64,000 nt of DNA from the NCBI GenBank assembly GCA_021647205.1, contig JAKIVD010000013.1:1-64000 (forward strand). The letters run 5' to 3'. Under the pieces are notes generated by a model. That model saw only the letters and a list, made by a program, of their open reading frames with translations. It did no database searches and was not told the DNA's origin. The stretch's first letter is position 1. Each line of letters starts with the position of its first letter. This DNA is from Bacteroidales bacterium. Its GTDB lineage: Bacteria; Bacteroidota; Bacteroidia; Bacteroidales; F082. This document shows, piece by piece, positions 23,123-32,124 of this stretch. A program made the position numbers and the translations under genes.

Positions 23123-23620
23123 ATGAAATTTGCAGAAGATATGAACAGTGATATGTCAGACTACAAGCCGGGTAGAATTAAGGTTCCGCGTTTTTCAGAA
23201 AAGGAGGGTTTTTATACAACGCCACAGCGCTCTAAAACAATGAGCAAAATTCGTTCAAAAGACACTAAACCAGAATTGTTGTTGCGAAAGGCACTTTGGG
23301 CCAAAGGGCATCGGTACAGGCTTCGTGTTAAGAAACTAATTGGCTCACCCGATATCGTTTTTAGAAAATATAAATTGGTGGTTTTTGTGGATGGCGAGTT
23401 TTGGCATGGTTATAATTGGGAGGAAAAGAAGCAGAAGATTAAATCAAACCGAAAATTCTGGATTCCAAAAATTGAAAGAAATATGCAACGCGATATTGAA
23501 GTCAACAATTTACTGAAGGAGCAAGGCTGGACTGTCTTAAGGTTTTGGGACAGTTCTGTTAAAAAAGAGATTCAAAAATGCGTAGAAATAATTGAACAAA
23601 ATATGTTGATAAAAAACTAA
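23123..23620 (+). CDS. vsr: Very short patch repair endonuclease
   Basis: 165 residues of the Vsr family, which nicks 5' of T in T:G mismatches produced by deamination of 5-methylcytosine. Conserved blocks are RSKTMSKIRSKDTKPE (37-51), SPDIVF near 75-80, FVDGEFWHG at about 88-96, and FWIPKIERNMQRD followed by GWTVLRFWDS. It is divergent from the methylase with a 62-base shared control region, completing the R-M-V cassette. It ends 3 bases before the next gene's ATG, so the cassette may have been inserted into, or now drives, the OYE gene. Confidence 0.93.
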   Translation: MKFAEDMNSDMSDYKPGRIKVPRFSEKEGFYTTPQRSKTMSKIRSKDTKPELLLRKALWAKGHRYRLRVKKLIGSPDIVFRKYKLVVFVDGEFWHGYNWEEKKQKIKSNRKFWIPKIERNMQRDIEVNNLLKEQGWTVLRFWDSSVKKEIQKCVEIIEQNMLIKN

Positions 23621-23623
23621 ATA

Positions 23624-24715
23624 ATGAACAACCTCTTCACCCCCATCCAAATCGGCGGCCTCACCCTTGCCAACCGCATTGTGATGGCACCTTTAACCCG
23701 TAGCAGGGCTGATAATGCTGAACACAAAGCTACTCCGTTAATTGCAGAATATTATCGCCAACGGGCAAGTGCCGGACTGATTATTTCAGAAGGTTCACAA
23801 ATTTCGGAAATGGCAGTGGGTTATTTGAATACCCCCGGCATTTATTCCAAAGCACAAACCGAAGCCTGGAAACAGGTAACCGAAGCCGTGCATGGGGCAG
23901 GGGGGAAGATTTTTATACAGCTTTGGCACGTGGGCCGCATGTCGCATCCTGATTTTCATGGCGGTAAATTGCCGGTGGCACCCTCTGCCATTAACTCCAA
24001 TGGGTTTTCGAATACGGCAAACGGAAGAAAACCTGCTGTTACGCCGCATGCGCTTTCGATACCGGAAATCAAACACATCGTTGCTGATTTTAAAAATGCA
24101 GCCGCCAATGCCATGGAGGCCGGTTTCGACGGGGTGGAAATCCATTCGTCCAATGGTTATTTGTTGCACCAGTTTTTTGCGCCCTGTTCCAATGTCAGGA
24201 CGGACGAATACGGAGGGAGCATCGAAAACCGTTGCCGCATCCTTTTTGAAGTACTGGATGAAATGAAAACAGTGATGCCCGAAAACCGCATTGGTGTGCG
24301 GTTAAACCCGTCAGCACACGACTACCACGGTTTGACGATTACCGAAGACACCCTCCCGACTTTTGACTACCTCATTGATAAACTGAACGATTACAATTTG
24401 TCGTACCTCCATCTTTCAGAGCCATTTACGGATGTGACCAATGTACCTTTTGCCGAGCCACACATCGCCCGGCGATACCGTAAAATTTATAGGGGAAACC
24501 TAATGATCAACAAAGGTTTTACCGCTGAAAGCGGGAATAAAATTATTGCAGAAAATGGTGCAGACCTGGTTGCTTTTGGTGTGCCTTTTATTGCCAACCC
24601 GGATTTGGTGAAGCGTTTCGAGTTGGGTTTACCCCTTGCCGAAGCGGATAAGACAACATACTATACCAGTGGTGCAAAGGGTTATACAGACTATCCCGCT
24701 TTTACGGCTGGTTAA
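23624..24715 (+). CDS. Old yellow enzyme-family alkene reductase (NemA-like)
   Basis: FMN-dependent ene-reductase, 363 residues, reducing activated C=C bonds with NAD(P)H. Family blocks: NRIVMAPLTRSRA near 18-30, IISEGSQIS, IFIQLWHVGRMSHPD, the substrate-binding pair in HSSNGYLLHQFF (His and Asn), NVRTDEYGGSIENRCR, and the phosphate-binding end LVAFGVPFIANPDLV. The usual H-x-A-N is H-S-S-N here. It starts 3 bases after vsr and converges with the nuclease gene, overlapping it by 4 bases. Physiological substrate unknown; glutathione-independent detoxification of electrophiles is typical. Confidence 0.92.
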   Translation: MNNLFTPIQIGGLTLANRIVMAPLTRSRADNAEHKATPLIAEYYRQRASAGLIISEGSQISEMAVGYLNTPGIYSKAQTEAWKQVTEAVHGAGGKIFIQLWHVGRMSHPDFHGGKLPVAPSAINSNGFSNTANGRKPAVTPHALSIPEIKHIVADFKNAAANAMEAGFDGVEIHSSNGYLLHQFFAPCSNVRTDEYGGSIENRCRILFEVLDEMKTVMPENRIGVRLNPSAHDYHGLTITEDTLPTFDYLIDKLNDYNLSYLHLSEPFTDVTNVPFAEPHIARRYRKIYRGNLMINKGFTAESGNKIIAENGADLVAFGVPFIANPDLVKRFELGLPLAEADKTTYYTSGAKGYTDYPAFTAG

Positions 24716-25062
24716 TAATGTACAACCTTTGCCAATCCCTTTTCCACCAATTCATCATTCAGGGAAGTCCCGCTGTCGGCAAACCAGATAACCCCGATAT
24801 ACCGGCCATATTTCCCCGTCAGTTTGGAGGTTTCTATCCGTACAATATTATTGTTTTCCGTAAATCTTTTTATCACATAATTCTTGGCCTTCATCCCGGC
24901 TTTGTATTCCTCTGAATTGTGCTTCTGTCCATAGGTTTCAGGAGTATTGATGTCGGCCAGGCGGATGCGCTGGTTGGTGGTCATTTTAAAACCCATGTCA
25001 ATAATCAGGTCAATGGTGTCGCCATCAACTACCCTGTCTAAGGTTGCTTTGTATTCGTACAT
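24712..25062 (-). CDS. Staphylococcal nuclease-like (thermonuclease) protein
   Basis: From the ATG at 25062 the product has 116 residues, close to a bare SNase domain. Visible are DRVVDGDTIDLIID, RIRLADINTPE (containing the catalytic Arg and metal-binding Asp), a QKHNSEEYKAGMKAKNYV helix, and GKYGRYIGVIWF. No signal peptide remains with this start. A longer frame begins at 25131, but its first 23 codons overlap the promoter box. It would cleave DNA or RNA with Ca2+. It converges on the OYE gene with a 4-base overlap. Confidence 0.85.
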   Translation of the reverse strand: MYEYKATLDRVVDGDTIDLIIDMGFKMTTNQRIRLADINTPETYGQKHNSEEYKAGMKAKNYVIKRFTENNNIVRIETSKLTGKYGRYIGVIWFADSGTSLNDELVEKGLAKVVHY

Positions 25063-25082
25063 TTTAGTTGTTTTTGTTTGTA

Positions 25083-25090
25083 CAAAAGTA
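25083..25090 (-). promoter_or_regulatory. -7 promoter box for the SNase-like gene
   Basis: TACTTTTG on the minus strand, a TAnnTTTG match, 20 bases before the ATG at 25062. It decides the start in favour of 25062. Confidence 0.55.
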
Positions 25091-25132
25091 GTATTTATTG
25101 TTTCAAAAACCAGATAAGATGAAATGAACAAA

Positions 25133-26416
25133 TCATCCCGGCCATTTCAATATCCAGTGTGTGTATTGTGCCCAGTCCCAAACACTTTCGCCAAACCAGC
25201 AGCCACCATAGGAATAAATCATTTTCAGGTTGTATGCGCTAAAGAAGATCATCAAAAAGTAAAACAGGAATTGGACTGTTTTTTGTTTGGGGTATTGAAT
25301 TAAATAAGCCAAAGGAAAACTAAGCAGTGCATAATATTCCACAAAGTTTCTGGCAGCAAAACCACAACCAAAATGCCAGCTCCACCAGGAAGCAGAAAGA
25401 TAAATCAAGAGCAGGGCCGTCATCAGTATCAGCCATCCATTTTTATGTTTATTTCGAATCATCAGTATCAGTCCGAAAAACATGAACAGCACGAGCGGAT
25501 TGTAAAGAATAAGCCCGTTGTTCGGGGCAAACAGGAATTCAATAATCCGTGGATACATCCAGTTACTAAAGCTTTCACCCGAATAAGTATCCGCAATCAG
25601 CGAACCACTCAGGTATTTCCAGTAGGCAAGCTGTGGTGAGGCGACCATCAGAGCAGCAAATACAAATGGAAGCAGGAACTGCCACTTCATCTGAGCACGC
25701 AGGCGCTGAAGAAAATCGCGATTTAAAAAAATACTTGTCAGCAAAAACAGCAGGTTTAGCGGCCTGACAAAAATAATGAGAGCGGCAATAATTCCGGAAG
25801 AAAAACCAAAAAGGCCGGGTTGTTTATCCAGCTTCTTCCAAAAGGTCAACTGATAAATCCAGGCGGTAAAGAGAAAGAAAGAATATACATGCGACATGCC
25901 CGTTTCCTGAATGCTGTAATAAAACAGATTGGTTCCTGCAAAAAGAAATGCAATGGTTAAAAAGGCTGTTTTTTCCGGGAAACGCCGATGAAGGATTTTG
26001 AACAATAAGTAAAAGGAGAGCAGCAGGTAAAAAAGGGCAGCAAAATCAATGGCCCAGTGATAAACCAAAGAAAAACCATTTGACTCGAAGCCGAGGGGTT
26101 TGGCAATAAAATGAGCTATCAGGAAGAACGGAAGTTCCATCAGCGAAACACCGTAAAAGTATTTGGTGATGACCTTGTTGTTTTTCCTGTCAAGCTGAAA
26201 ACCATTTCCCGTGAGGCTGTCCACCTTTTCCGGAAATCTAGCGGCATCAAAATGCTGAATAAAAGCAGCCGGCAGATAAACATAATATCCTGCTTTATCA
26301 GCGTAAACCTGGCTGCGGTAATAGAAAACGCCGGTTTTGCTGTGGCGGTTAAAAGCAAGGAAAACAAGCAACCCACTCAGGAAAACCCAAAAAAAAGACT
26401 TGAGCAAAGGTTTCAT
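25133..26416 (-). CDS. Polytopic membrane protein, GT-C glycosyltransferase-like
   Basis: 427 residues with about 11 membrane helices. The first loop after helix 1 carries YRSQVYADKAGYYVYLPAAFI, where the acidic residue early in the first periplasmic loop is typical of GT-C enzymes using lipid-linked sugars. Other notable blocks are FLFAGTNLFYYSIQETGMSHVYSF and FVRPLNLLFLL. No specific family name was recognised. It is 3 bases downstream of the DUF5916 gene, so the two are probably co-transcribed. A role in glycosylating surface structures is inferred. Confidence 0.6.
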   Translation of the reverse strand: MKPLLKSFFWVFLSGLLVFLAFNRHSKTGVFYYRSQVYADKAGYYVYLPAAFIQHFDAARFPEKVDSLTGNGFQLDRKNNKVITKYFYGVSLMELPFFLIAHFIAKPLGFESNGFSLVYHWAIDFAALFYLLLSFYLLFKILHRRFPEKTAFLTIAFLFAGTNLFYYSIQETGMSHVYSFFLFTAWIYQLTFWKKLDKQPGLFGFSSGIIAALIIFVRPLNLLFLLTSIFLNRDFLQRLRAQMKWQFLLPFVFAALMVASPQLAYWKYLSGSLIADTYSGESFSNWMYPRIIEFLFAPNNGLILYNPLVLFMFFGLILMIRNKHKNGWLILMTALLLIYLSASWWSWHFGCGFAARNFVEYYALLSFPLAYLIQYPKQKTVQFLFYFLMIFFSAYNLKMIYSYGGCWFGESVWDWAQYTHWILKWPG

Positions 26417-26419
26417 GGT

Positions 26420-29044
26420 TTAAAAGCTGAAGCGATACGAAAATTTCAGGAGGAAGATATTGCGCGGTGTCTGGTCGAACAGGTTGTTTACGTTCTCACT
26501 CAGGCTGAACTGACCATCGGGAGTGCTGCCCGTCCGCCCCTGCGACCAGACAAAAAATGCAGTTGAGCCCGGTACGTATTCCCAGCGGATAACAAAATTG
26601 GAACGAAATTCAAAAAAGCTGAAGTCGGGGTTTCCAAAACTGTAATCGGTCTGCCCGTCGCCATTCTCATCTATTACATATTCATTATCGTTTTCTTCAT
26701 ATCTAATCTCATTTTCGTTAAAAACATGAAACTGGCTGAAATAATCTTTGCTGCCGGCCTTAACCACATCTTTATAATTCCAGTAATCGCCCGAAAAGAA
26801 GTAAGGTTGTCCCCAGAATTGGATGGTAAGGTCAGGGGTAATGGAATAATTGATGCGCAGGTTCATCACCAGGCTTATGCGGTCCAGGTTGGCCACGATG
26901 TATTTATTTTCTCCCTGAAACTCACTTGTGGTAACGTAAAATGCTGTTTCACGATCGTGCACATACGTAGGTCCTGCTGACAATTTGAGGCTTGGCAGAG
27001 GCTGGTAAGTGAGGTTGAACCCGATGTCGAAGGCCTGGCGGTAATTCACATCCCCCCAGGCACGCATGATAAAGAAATCCCCGGTTAGTTTTTTACGGTT
27101 GTCGCTGGAAAAACCTCCGCCTGTCCGCCAGGTACCAGGTTTGCGGATAGCCGGTCCGCCCCTGAGTTGGTGCCGGTCGATGTCAAAACCATTTCTTGAG
27201 CCCCAGGTTCTCGCCGACCAGTAATTCTTAAACTGCGTACTCCAGCGGGTGCGTGTCCCCCAAAAAAGCTGCTTTCCACTAAAGTCCCATCCCGACCATT
27301 GCGAGATCCCCATGTCCATTTTACGAAAGAGGGAGAACGGTTTCCAGATGACATAATTCACCCATGCTGACTGGTCGATGGCATCGGAACGTACAAGAAA
27401 CCCCATATCATTAATAGCCAGTCCGGGGCTGAGCCATCCACCTTTGAGGCCGTACCGCCAATGGCCTTTGCCAATTTTTGCCGCCCGGAACGAAAAGCCT
27501 GTTCCCTGCATCAAGGTCAGTGTTGAGTCAACTGTCCGGTGGGTGGCATCGGGACGCTGGTAGAAACGGCGTGGTGCTTCCTGCAGGCGCAGTATGGCTT
27601 CCTTGCTTCCGGAAACGCTGCTGAAAACGGCTTTGGCTTTCAGGTTCCATGTCCGGTCATCCCAAAACTGTTCAAAATCAATTCCTGCCGTATAAGCCGA
27701 AGCCGGTAAAAAACGGAGTGTTGAATCCCTGATAAAACGGTTGGTGGCGGTAAAAATCCCGCCGATAATTGTCTTACCTTTGTTGATGTCCTTTTGCAAG
27801 CGGGCGTTAAAGAAACTGGTGAGCGGCTCGACGGGTTCTTTTCTGCGTTGTCCCCCCTTGTCGATTGTTGCATACTCTTCGTTGGTAATGCTCTCCAAAA
27901 CTCCGATGGACCAACCGTTGCGTGTTTTTCCAGAGAGTTTGAAAGCGCCAAGGATTCTTGTGAAATCAGGTATGCTGGCGTATTCATCAGTATTCAAATC
28001 CGGATAATACTGGGGGCGCCTGCCAATGCGCCGTGAATAAAATAAATTGTCGCGGCCACCGAAACCACCACCTGCCGAAAGCTGGTAATTGAAGATGTTA
28101 CTGCCTTCAACAAAGAATGGTCTTTGCTCCTTAAAGTATAATTCGAAGGCGGAAAGGTTAACCTGGGAAGGGTCGGCTTCTACCTGGCCGAAATCAGGAT
28201 TGATGGTGAAGTTGAGTGTCAGGTCGTTGGTGATGGCCACTTTACCGTCAAGCCCGGCGTTATACTGCCAGTTGGTCCCGGTCCGGAAAGGGTTCCCTTC
28301 TTCTTTCTCACTGGTTTCCACACCGCCCATCAGGTAGGGGGTCAGGGCAATTTCCTTCTTGGGCTTAATATTTTTGATGCCGTGTAGTTCGCCCCAGCGG
28401 CTCACCCAGGCATCGGCATCCTGCGGCACCATTTGCCAAACCGAGAATTCTTCTTTTCTGAAAATGGTACGCATCACCTCCAGGCCCCAGACGTAGTTTT
28501 CTACCTTGGCAAAACGCAATTGGTTTAATGGGATACGCATTTCAGCCACCCATCCCAGGACGTCAATACTGGTCTTGACGTACCAAACAGGTTGGGGGGT
28601 GTCGTCCCATTCGGTGTCGTTGTTCACAACGCCGTCACCCTTCACCCCGGCCGCATTAACGGAAAAACCGAAGGCGCTCAATTTATCGTTGTAACTGCTG
28701 ATGCCGATGGCGACCCAGTCGCCTTCGCCGTTGTCGCGTCTGCCCAGGCGACGTTCTATTTTGTCCGGTTCGGTGTCAAAAGCACGGATGGCCACGTAAA
28801 GGTTGTTGTCGTCGTAAAGAATTTTAAAGGCCGTTTTCTGGGAGGGCTCGGCGTATTCGTAAGGTTCTTTTTGGGTAAAGTCGCCAGCCCATTCCACGGC
28901 TTCCCAGACGGCTTCATCAATGCGGCCGTCAATGTCGGGTGGATCTCCGTTCAAGCGTGCTGTGGTGTAGGTTCTTACTTGTGCTTCGGCAAGAAATTGA
29001 CTGACCAGAAACAATATGAAAAACAGCAGCTTTTTCAATCCCAT
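26420..29044 (-). CDS. DUF5916 outer-membrane protein with CBM9-like N-terminus
   Basis: 874 residues with a signal peptide (LLFFILFLVSQFLAEAQ). Residues ~28-215 are a carbohydrate-binding family 9-like domain (PDIDGRIDEAVWEAVEWAGDF, ILYDDNNLYVAIRAFD). The rest is a DUF5916 barrel with the typical NPDFGQVEADPSQVNLSAFELYF and EQRPFFVEGSNIFNY segments. It ends in an aromatic strand (LLKFSYRFSF), expected for an outer-membrane barrel. Family members are widespread in Bacteroidota but have no established substrate. Followed directly by the GT-C-like gene. Confidence 0.88.
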   Translation of the reverse strand: MGLKKLLFFILFLVSQFLAEAQVRTYTTARLNGDPPDIDGRIDEAVWEAVEWAGDFTQKEPYEYAEPSQKTAFKILYDDNNLYVAIRAFDTEPDKIERRLGRRDNGEGDWVAIGISSYNDKLSAFGFSVNAAGVKGDGVVNNDTEWDDTPQPVWYVKTSIDVLGWVAEMRIPLNQLRFAKVENYVWGLEVMRTIFRKEEFSVWQMVPQDADAWVSRWGELHGIKNIKPKKEIALTPYLMGGVETSEKEEGNPFRTGTNWQYNAGLDGKVAITNDLTLNFTINPDFGQVEADPSQVNLSAFELYFKEQRPFFVEGSNIFNYQLSAGGGFGGRDNLFYSRRIGRRPQYYPDLNTDEYASIPDFTRILGAFKLSGKTRNGWSIGVLESITNEEYATIDKGGQRRKEPVEPLTSFFNARLQKDINKGKTIIGGIFTATNRFIRDSTLRFLPASAYTAGIDFEQFWDDRTWNLKAKAVFSSVSGSKEAILRLQEAPRRFYQRPDATHRTVDSTLTLMQGTGFSFRAAKIGKGHWRYGLKGGWLSPGLAINDMGFLVRSDAIDQSAWVNYVIWKPFSLFRKMDMGISQWSGWDFSGKQLFWGTRTRWSTQFKNYWSARTWGSRNGFDIDRHQLRGGPAIRKPGTWRTGGGFSSDNRKKLTGDFFIMRAWGDVNYRQAFDIGFNLTYQPLPSLKLSAGPTYVHDRETAFYVTTSEFQGENKYIVANLDRISLVMNLRINYSITPDLTIQFWGQPYFFSGDYWNYKDVVKAGSKDYFSQFHVFNENEIRYEENDNEYVIDENGDGQTDYSFGNPDFSFFEFRSNFVIRWEYVPGSTAFFVWSQGRTGSTPDGQFSLSENVNNLFDQTPRNIFLLKFSYRFSF

Positions 29045-29146
29045 TTCAATAAAATAATGAAGCGCGAAAATACTGAATATTTAAGTTTTATCAGCATATG
29101 AGTTTAAGGAAATCTTATCTTTCCTGGTGTTGCATTTTTCAAAAAC

Positions 29147-30334
29147 CTAATCTGTATTGTCTTTCTGATGACGGGAATAAACTGACTGTTGCTCAGTTAA
29201 AAACCGACTGAGGTCGATGCGCAATCGTCTGCCGTAATTGGCGATTAATTTTAGCTGATAATCTTTCAGTTGTTCTGTTTCGCCGGCAATTAAGGCGGCA
29301 ATTGCCCGGTTTCCCAATATCAGCGTGGCAGCATGTTCCCCGTGCTCTTTAATAATTTCGCTTTGAATGGGTTTAAAAAACTGTTTCTTTATTTGTTCGG
29401 CCTTGCTGCGTTCTGCCCGTTGCCGCATGGCCTCTTCTTTTGTCAGAGGCTTGATGGCGGGCGCTGTATGCGACAAATTCAGGTTTTCTGCTTCCGCCTG
29501 GAATTTTTTCAAATGCGTTTTAAACGCTCCGAGGTGCAGGATCTTCTGTTCCCCTTTCCTGTTCCCCCGACGGTTAATTTTATCGGGCTGTAAAGCTATT
29601 TCTTTCAGCAATTCTTTGTTTGCAACCTGGTAACTTGGTTTCCCTGTTTTTTCCCCGACTTCTTCCCTGAAGAAAAGCAGCTTTTTAAAAAGGTGCCATT
29701 CAAATTCGGTAAGGCCTACTTTGTCTTTGTTTTTGATAAAGTTGTTGTTTTCCAGGCCCGCAAACGACAGTTTGTCAAAGCCGGCATTTTCTTCTTTTAT
29801 CCAGGAAAGTTTCTTGTTTTTCACGGCTTCCCCGACGATTATTTTGTGGAGTTTTAACAGGTGAACAACATCCCGGGAAGCGTAACTCAATTGCTTTTCA
29901 CTCAAGGGCCTCCTTAACCAGTTGCTGTTTTGTGAAGATTTATTGAGCTGGATTTTCAGGGTTTCTTCCAGCAATGCGGCAAGCGAACCCGGGGGGTAAT
30001 TGAGCAATTTGGCTGCCACGGCAAGATCGAACAGGTTTCTGGGGAAGCATCCCAGCGAATGCAGAAGCCTGAGGTCTTCGCCGAAGGAAAACACTACTTT
30101 CTGTATCTTTTCGTTTTCCAGGAGTGGGAACAAAAGCCCTATGTCCAGGTCTTTGGCGAGCGGGTCAATCAGGTAACAGTACTCTCCCGAATAAATCTGT
30201 ACAAGGCATAAATTAAACCCGTAAGCATACCTGTTTTTGTCAAACTCCAGGTCGATGGCAAAAGACGGAACATTAATCAGATGGTTAAGGCTTTCATTGA
30301 GCTCCGGGGAAGTTGTGATGTACTTTAATTGCAT
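29147..30334 (-). CDS. rnd: Ribonuclease D-like 3'-5' exonuclease
   Basis: 395 residues. The DEDDy exonuclease motifs are visible: DLEFD near 28-32 (Exo I), the SFGEDLRLLHSLG block near 83-95 (Exo II) and YASRDVVHLLKLH around 150 (Exo III, Y-x3-D). An HRDC-like helical region follows (TEFEWHLFKKLLFFREEVGE, about 208-245). It trims structured RNA 3' ends such as tRNA precursors. The C-terminal ~100 residues are Lys/Glu-rich and less typical. Stand-alone gene. Confidence 0.9.
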   Translation of the reverse strand: MQLKYITTSPELNESLNHLINVPSFAIDLEFDKNRYAYGFNLCLVQIYSGEYCYLIDPLAKDLDIGLLFPLLENEKIQKVVFSFGEDLRLLHSLGCFPRNLFDLAVAAKLLNYPPGSLAALLEETLKIQLNKSSQNSNWLRRPLSEKQLSYASRDVVHLLKLHKIIVGEAVKNKKLSWIKEENAGFDKLSFAGLENNNFIKNKDKVGLTEFEWHLFKKLLFFREEVGEKTGKPSYQVANKELLKEIALQPDKINRRGNRKGEQKILHLGAFKTHLKKFQAEAENLNLSHTAPAIKPLTKEEAMRQRAERSKAEQIKKQFFKPIQSEIIKEHGEHAATLILGNRAIAALIAGETEQLKDYQLKLIANYGRRLRIDLSRFLTEQQSVYSRHQKDNTD

Positions 30335-30465
30335 TTACTTGATTTGAAGGACGGCCGGTTATCAGGCAGGTGAGGTTCCTGGTTTCAACTGTTTATAATT
30401 TTGAAATATTTATTCTCGTGTGTGAAAAGAGGGGATGCCCCGTCAGTTACTGGATGTTTCATTAC

Positions 30466-31260
30466 TTATTCCCGTTGGTTGCCCCGGAAAGTGTAAACAA
30501 TACCGGCATTCAGTTTTAGTACCCGGCTCCACCGGCTGTTGATTGATGGGTCTTCGTAAACGTTGGCCATGCCCCAGGTAAACCCGGGCGCAATGGTGAG
30601 GCCTAAATTCGATGACAATTTAATGAGCCCTCCAATAGTAAAACGAATGCCAAAATCAGAAGAATTGAAAAGCCCTTCAACCGCTTCATCAAAGGCTTTG
30701 AAGTTGTGCCCGATATTGATGCTTGTGTCGCTAATGTTTTGATAGTCCAACGAATCGATATACAAGTCGTTTGAGCCAATCAGATGTGCATTTAGGTAAA
30801 GGGAATAATAAAAGCTGAACTGGATGTATATTTTAAACTTATCACTGCCTTTCACATAAGCCACACTCAGGGGGATGGTCAGGAAATTGATGTCGTAATC
30901 GCGTTCGATTTGGAGGTAACTGTTCCGGAGGACAGCACCCGAATCCGAGATCCTGTAAGGGGGTTCGTTCAGGGAGAATGCCCTTTTATCGTAGTTGAGG
31001 CCGATCTGTAATTTTACACTTGGCGACACATGGTATTCAACATAGGGCCCAAAACTAAAGCCGGTTCCGCTGTTTGGGGAATTAATGAGATAATTGGAGC
31101 CGACGCTCACATCGGTAAACTGAACGCCGCCTTCAAAACCGATATTGATATCGCCCTTTTGGAAGTTCTGTGCCAACAGCGTTTCGGAAAGCAGAGATAC
31201 AATAAAAGCGAGCACCAAAGGTGTAATGAACCATTTGCTTTTTTGATGTGGTATTTTCAT
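30466..31260 (-). CDS. PorT-like outer-membrane beta-barrel protein
   Basis: 264 residues with a signal peptide (LVLAFIVSLLSETLLAQ). The mature part shows alternating barrel strands: INIGFEGGVQF, GFSFGPYVEYHVSPSVKLQIGLNY, INFLTIPLSVAYVK, FGIRFTIGGLIKL and LNAGIVYTF. This pattern occurs in the outer membrane beta-barrel (PorT/OMP_b-brl_2) group. PorT itself belongs to type IX secretion, but nothing specific links this gene to it. Function unknown. Confidence 0.65.
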   Translation of the reverse strand: MKIPHQKSKWFITPLVLAFIVSLLSETLLAQNFQKGDINIGFEGGVQFTDVSVGSNYLINSPNSGTGFSFGPYVEYHVSPSVKLQIGLNYDKRAFSLNEPPYRISDSGAVLRNSYLQIERDYDINFLTIPLSVAYVKGSDKFKIYIQFSFYYSLYLNAHLIGSNDLYIDSLDYQNISDTSINIGHNFKAFDEAVEGLFNSSDFGIRFTIGGLIKLSSNLGLTIAPGFTWGMANVYEDPSINSRWSRVLKLNAGIVYTFRGNQRE

Positions 31261-31292
31261 CTTAAACTAAGATTTTTCAAACCCGATAAGCG

Positions 31293-32021
31293 CTACCAGG
31301 TACTCCATATCCAGAAAATCCCGACAAAAATAGCACTTATTCCCGCAACACCATTGATGGTCTTAAAAAGAAGATCTTTTCTGGAACGGCTGGCCTTTTT
31401 CCCAATTAAACCAAGGGCCGTTGAGAACATCACCATCGACAAAACAGTCCCTGCACCAAAGCCCGTCAGGTACATGGCCGAATCAATATTGCGTTCGAAG
31501 GCAAGTGTGGGCAGTAAGCCGATAAAATGCGATACGCCCGCCAGGCCATGAATTACACCGATACCCAGTGCGGCAAAGTAATTCTGCCGGCTCCTTTTTG
31601 CATGGGCATGCCCGTGTGTCAGGCTTGATTTGTGCTGGTGCTGGTGCCGGTGAACATACGCATCACCCGCGACGTCCAGGTGGGTGTGGTCGTGGCTGTG
31701 CGTGTCTGTACGGCGGTAATTTATCATTTTATAGATGGCCCATCCGCCAATAAAAATAAGCAATAAGCCAACAAACCTTTCGCTGTTTGCAGAGATGAAC
31801 TCAACGGGGATAAGATCTTTCAGGTAAAAGAAAAGCAGGCCAATCAGCAACATTCCGGTCAGGTGCCCCAAGCCCCAGGCAACGCCAATAAGCCAGGGAC
31901 GACGGTTCGTGTTTATGGCCAGCGGGCCAATTGCAGCAAGGTGGTCAGGCCCCGCAAATACGTGTGCCAGTGAGGCAAGCAGGCCAAAGAGCAAGGGGAA
32001 ATTTGTGATGGGTTCGGGCAT
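31293..32021 (-). CDS. NiCoT/UreH-like metal transporter with His-rich loop
   Basis: From the ATG at 32021 the protein has 242 residues and about six helices. Helix 1 contains HVFAGPDHLAAI, the counterpart of the H-x4-D-H metal signature of nickel/cobalt transporters. The central cytoplasmic loop is strikingly His-rich (THSHDHTH, then VHRHQHQH and LTHGHAHA). Helix 4 has GVIHGLAG, a second conserved His. It probably moves Ni2+ or Co2+, import or efflux. The frame is open to 32090 but the promoter lies at 32033-32040. Neighbours give no substrate clue. Confidence 0.75.
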   Translation of the reverse strand: MPEPITNFPLLFGLLASLAHVFAGPDHLAAIGPLAINTNRRPWLIGVAWGLGHLTGMLLIGLLFFYLKDLIPVEFISANSERFVGLLLIFIGGWAIYKMINYRRTDTHSHDHTHLDVAGDAYVHRHQHQHKSSLTHGHAHAKRSRQNYFAALGIGVIHGLAGVSHFIGLLPTLAFERNIDSAMYLTGFGAGTVLSMVMFSTALGLIGKKASRSRKDLLFKTINGVAGISAIFVGIFWIWSTW

Positions 32022-32032
32022 GGTAAAAAGGC

Positions 32033-32040
32033 CAAAGATA
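32033..32040 (-). promoter_or_regulatory. -7 promoter box for the NiCoT-like gene
   Basis: TATCTTTG on the minus strand (TAnnTTTG). Transcription would start about 5 bases before the ATG at 32021, i.e. an almost leaderless mRNA. Confidence 0.5.
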
Positions 32041-32094
32041 AATTTATTTGTGAAAACATTAACGAAAATGACAAATTTAGTGTGGGACAAGTAT

Positions 32095-32102
32095 TATCTT
32101 TG
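32095..32102 (+). promoter_or_regulatory. -7 promoter box for truA
   Basis: TATCTTTG, a TAnnTTTG match, 22 bases before the truA ATG. It is divergent from the NiCoT promoter. Confidence 0.55.
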
Positions 32103-32124
32103 AACGCTAATATATATCCAACCG

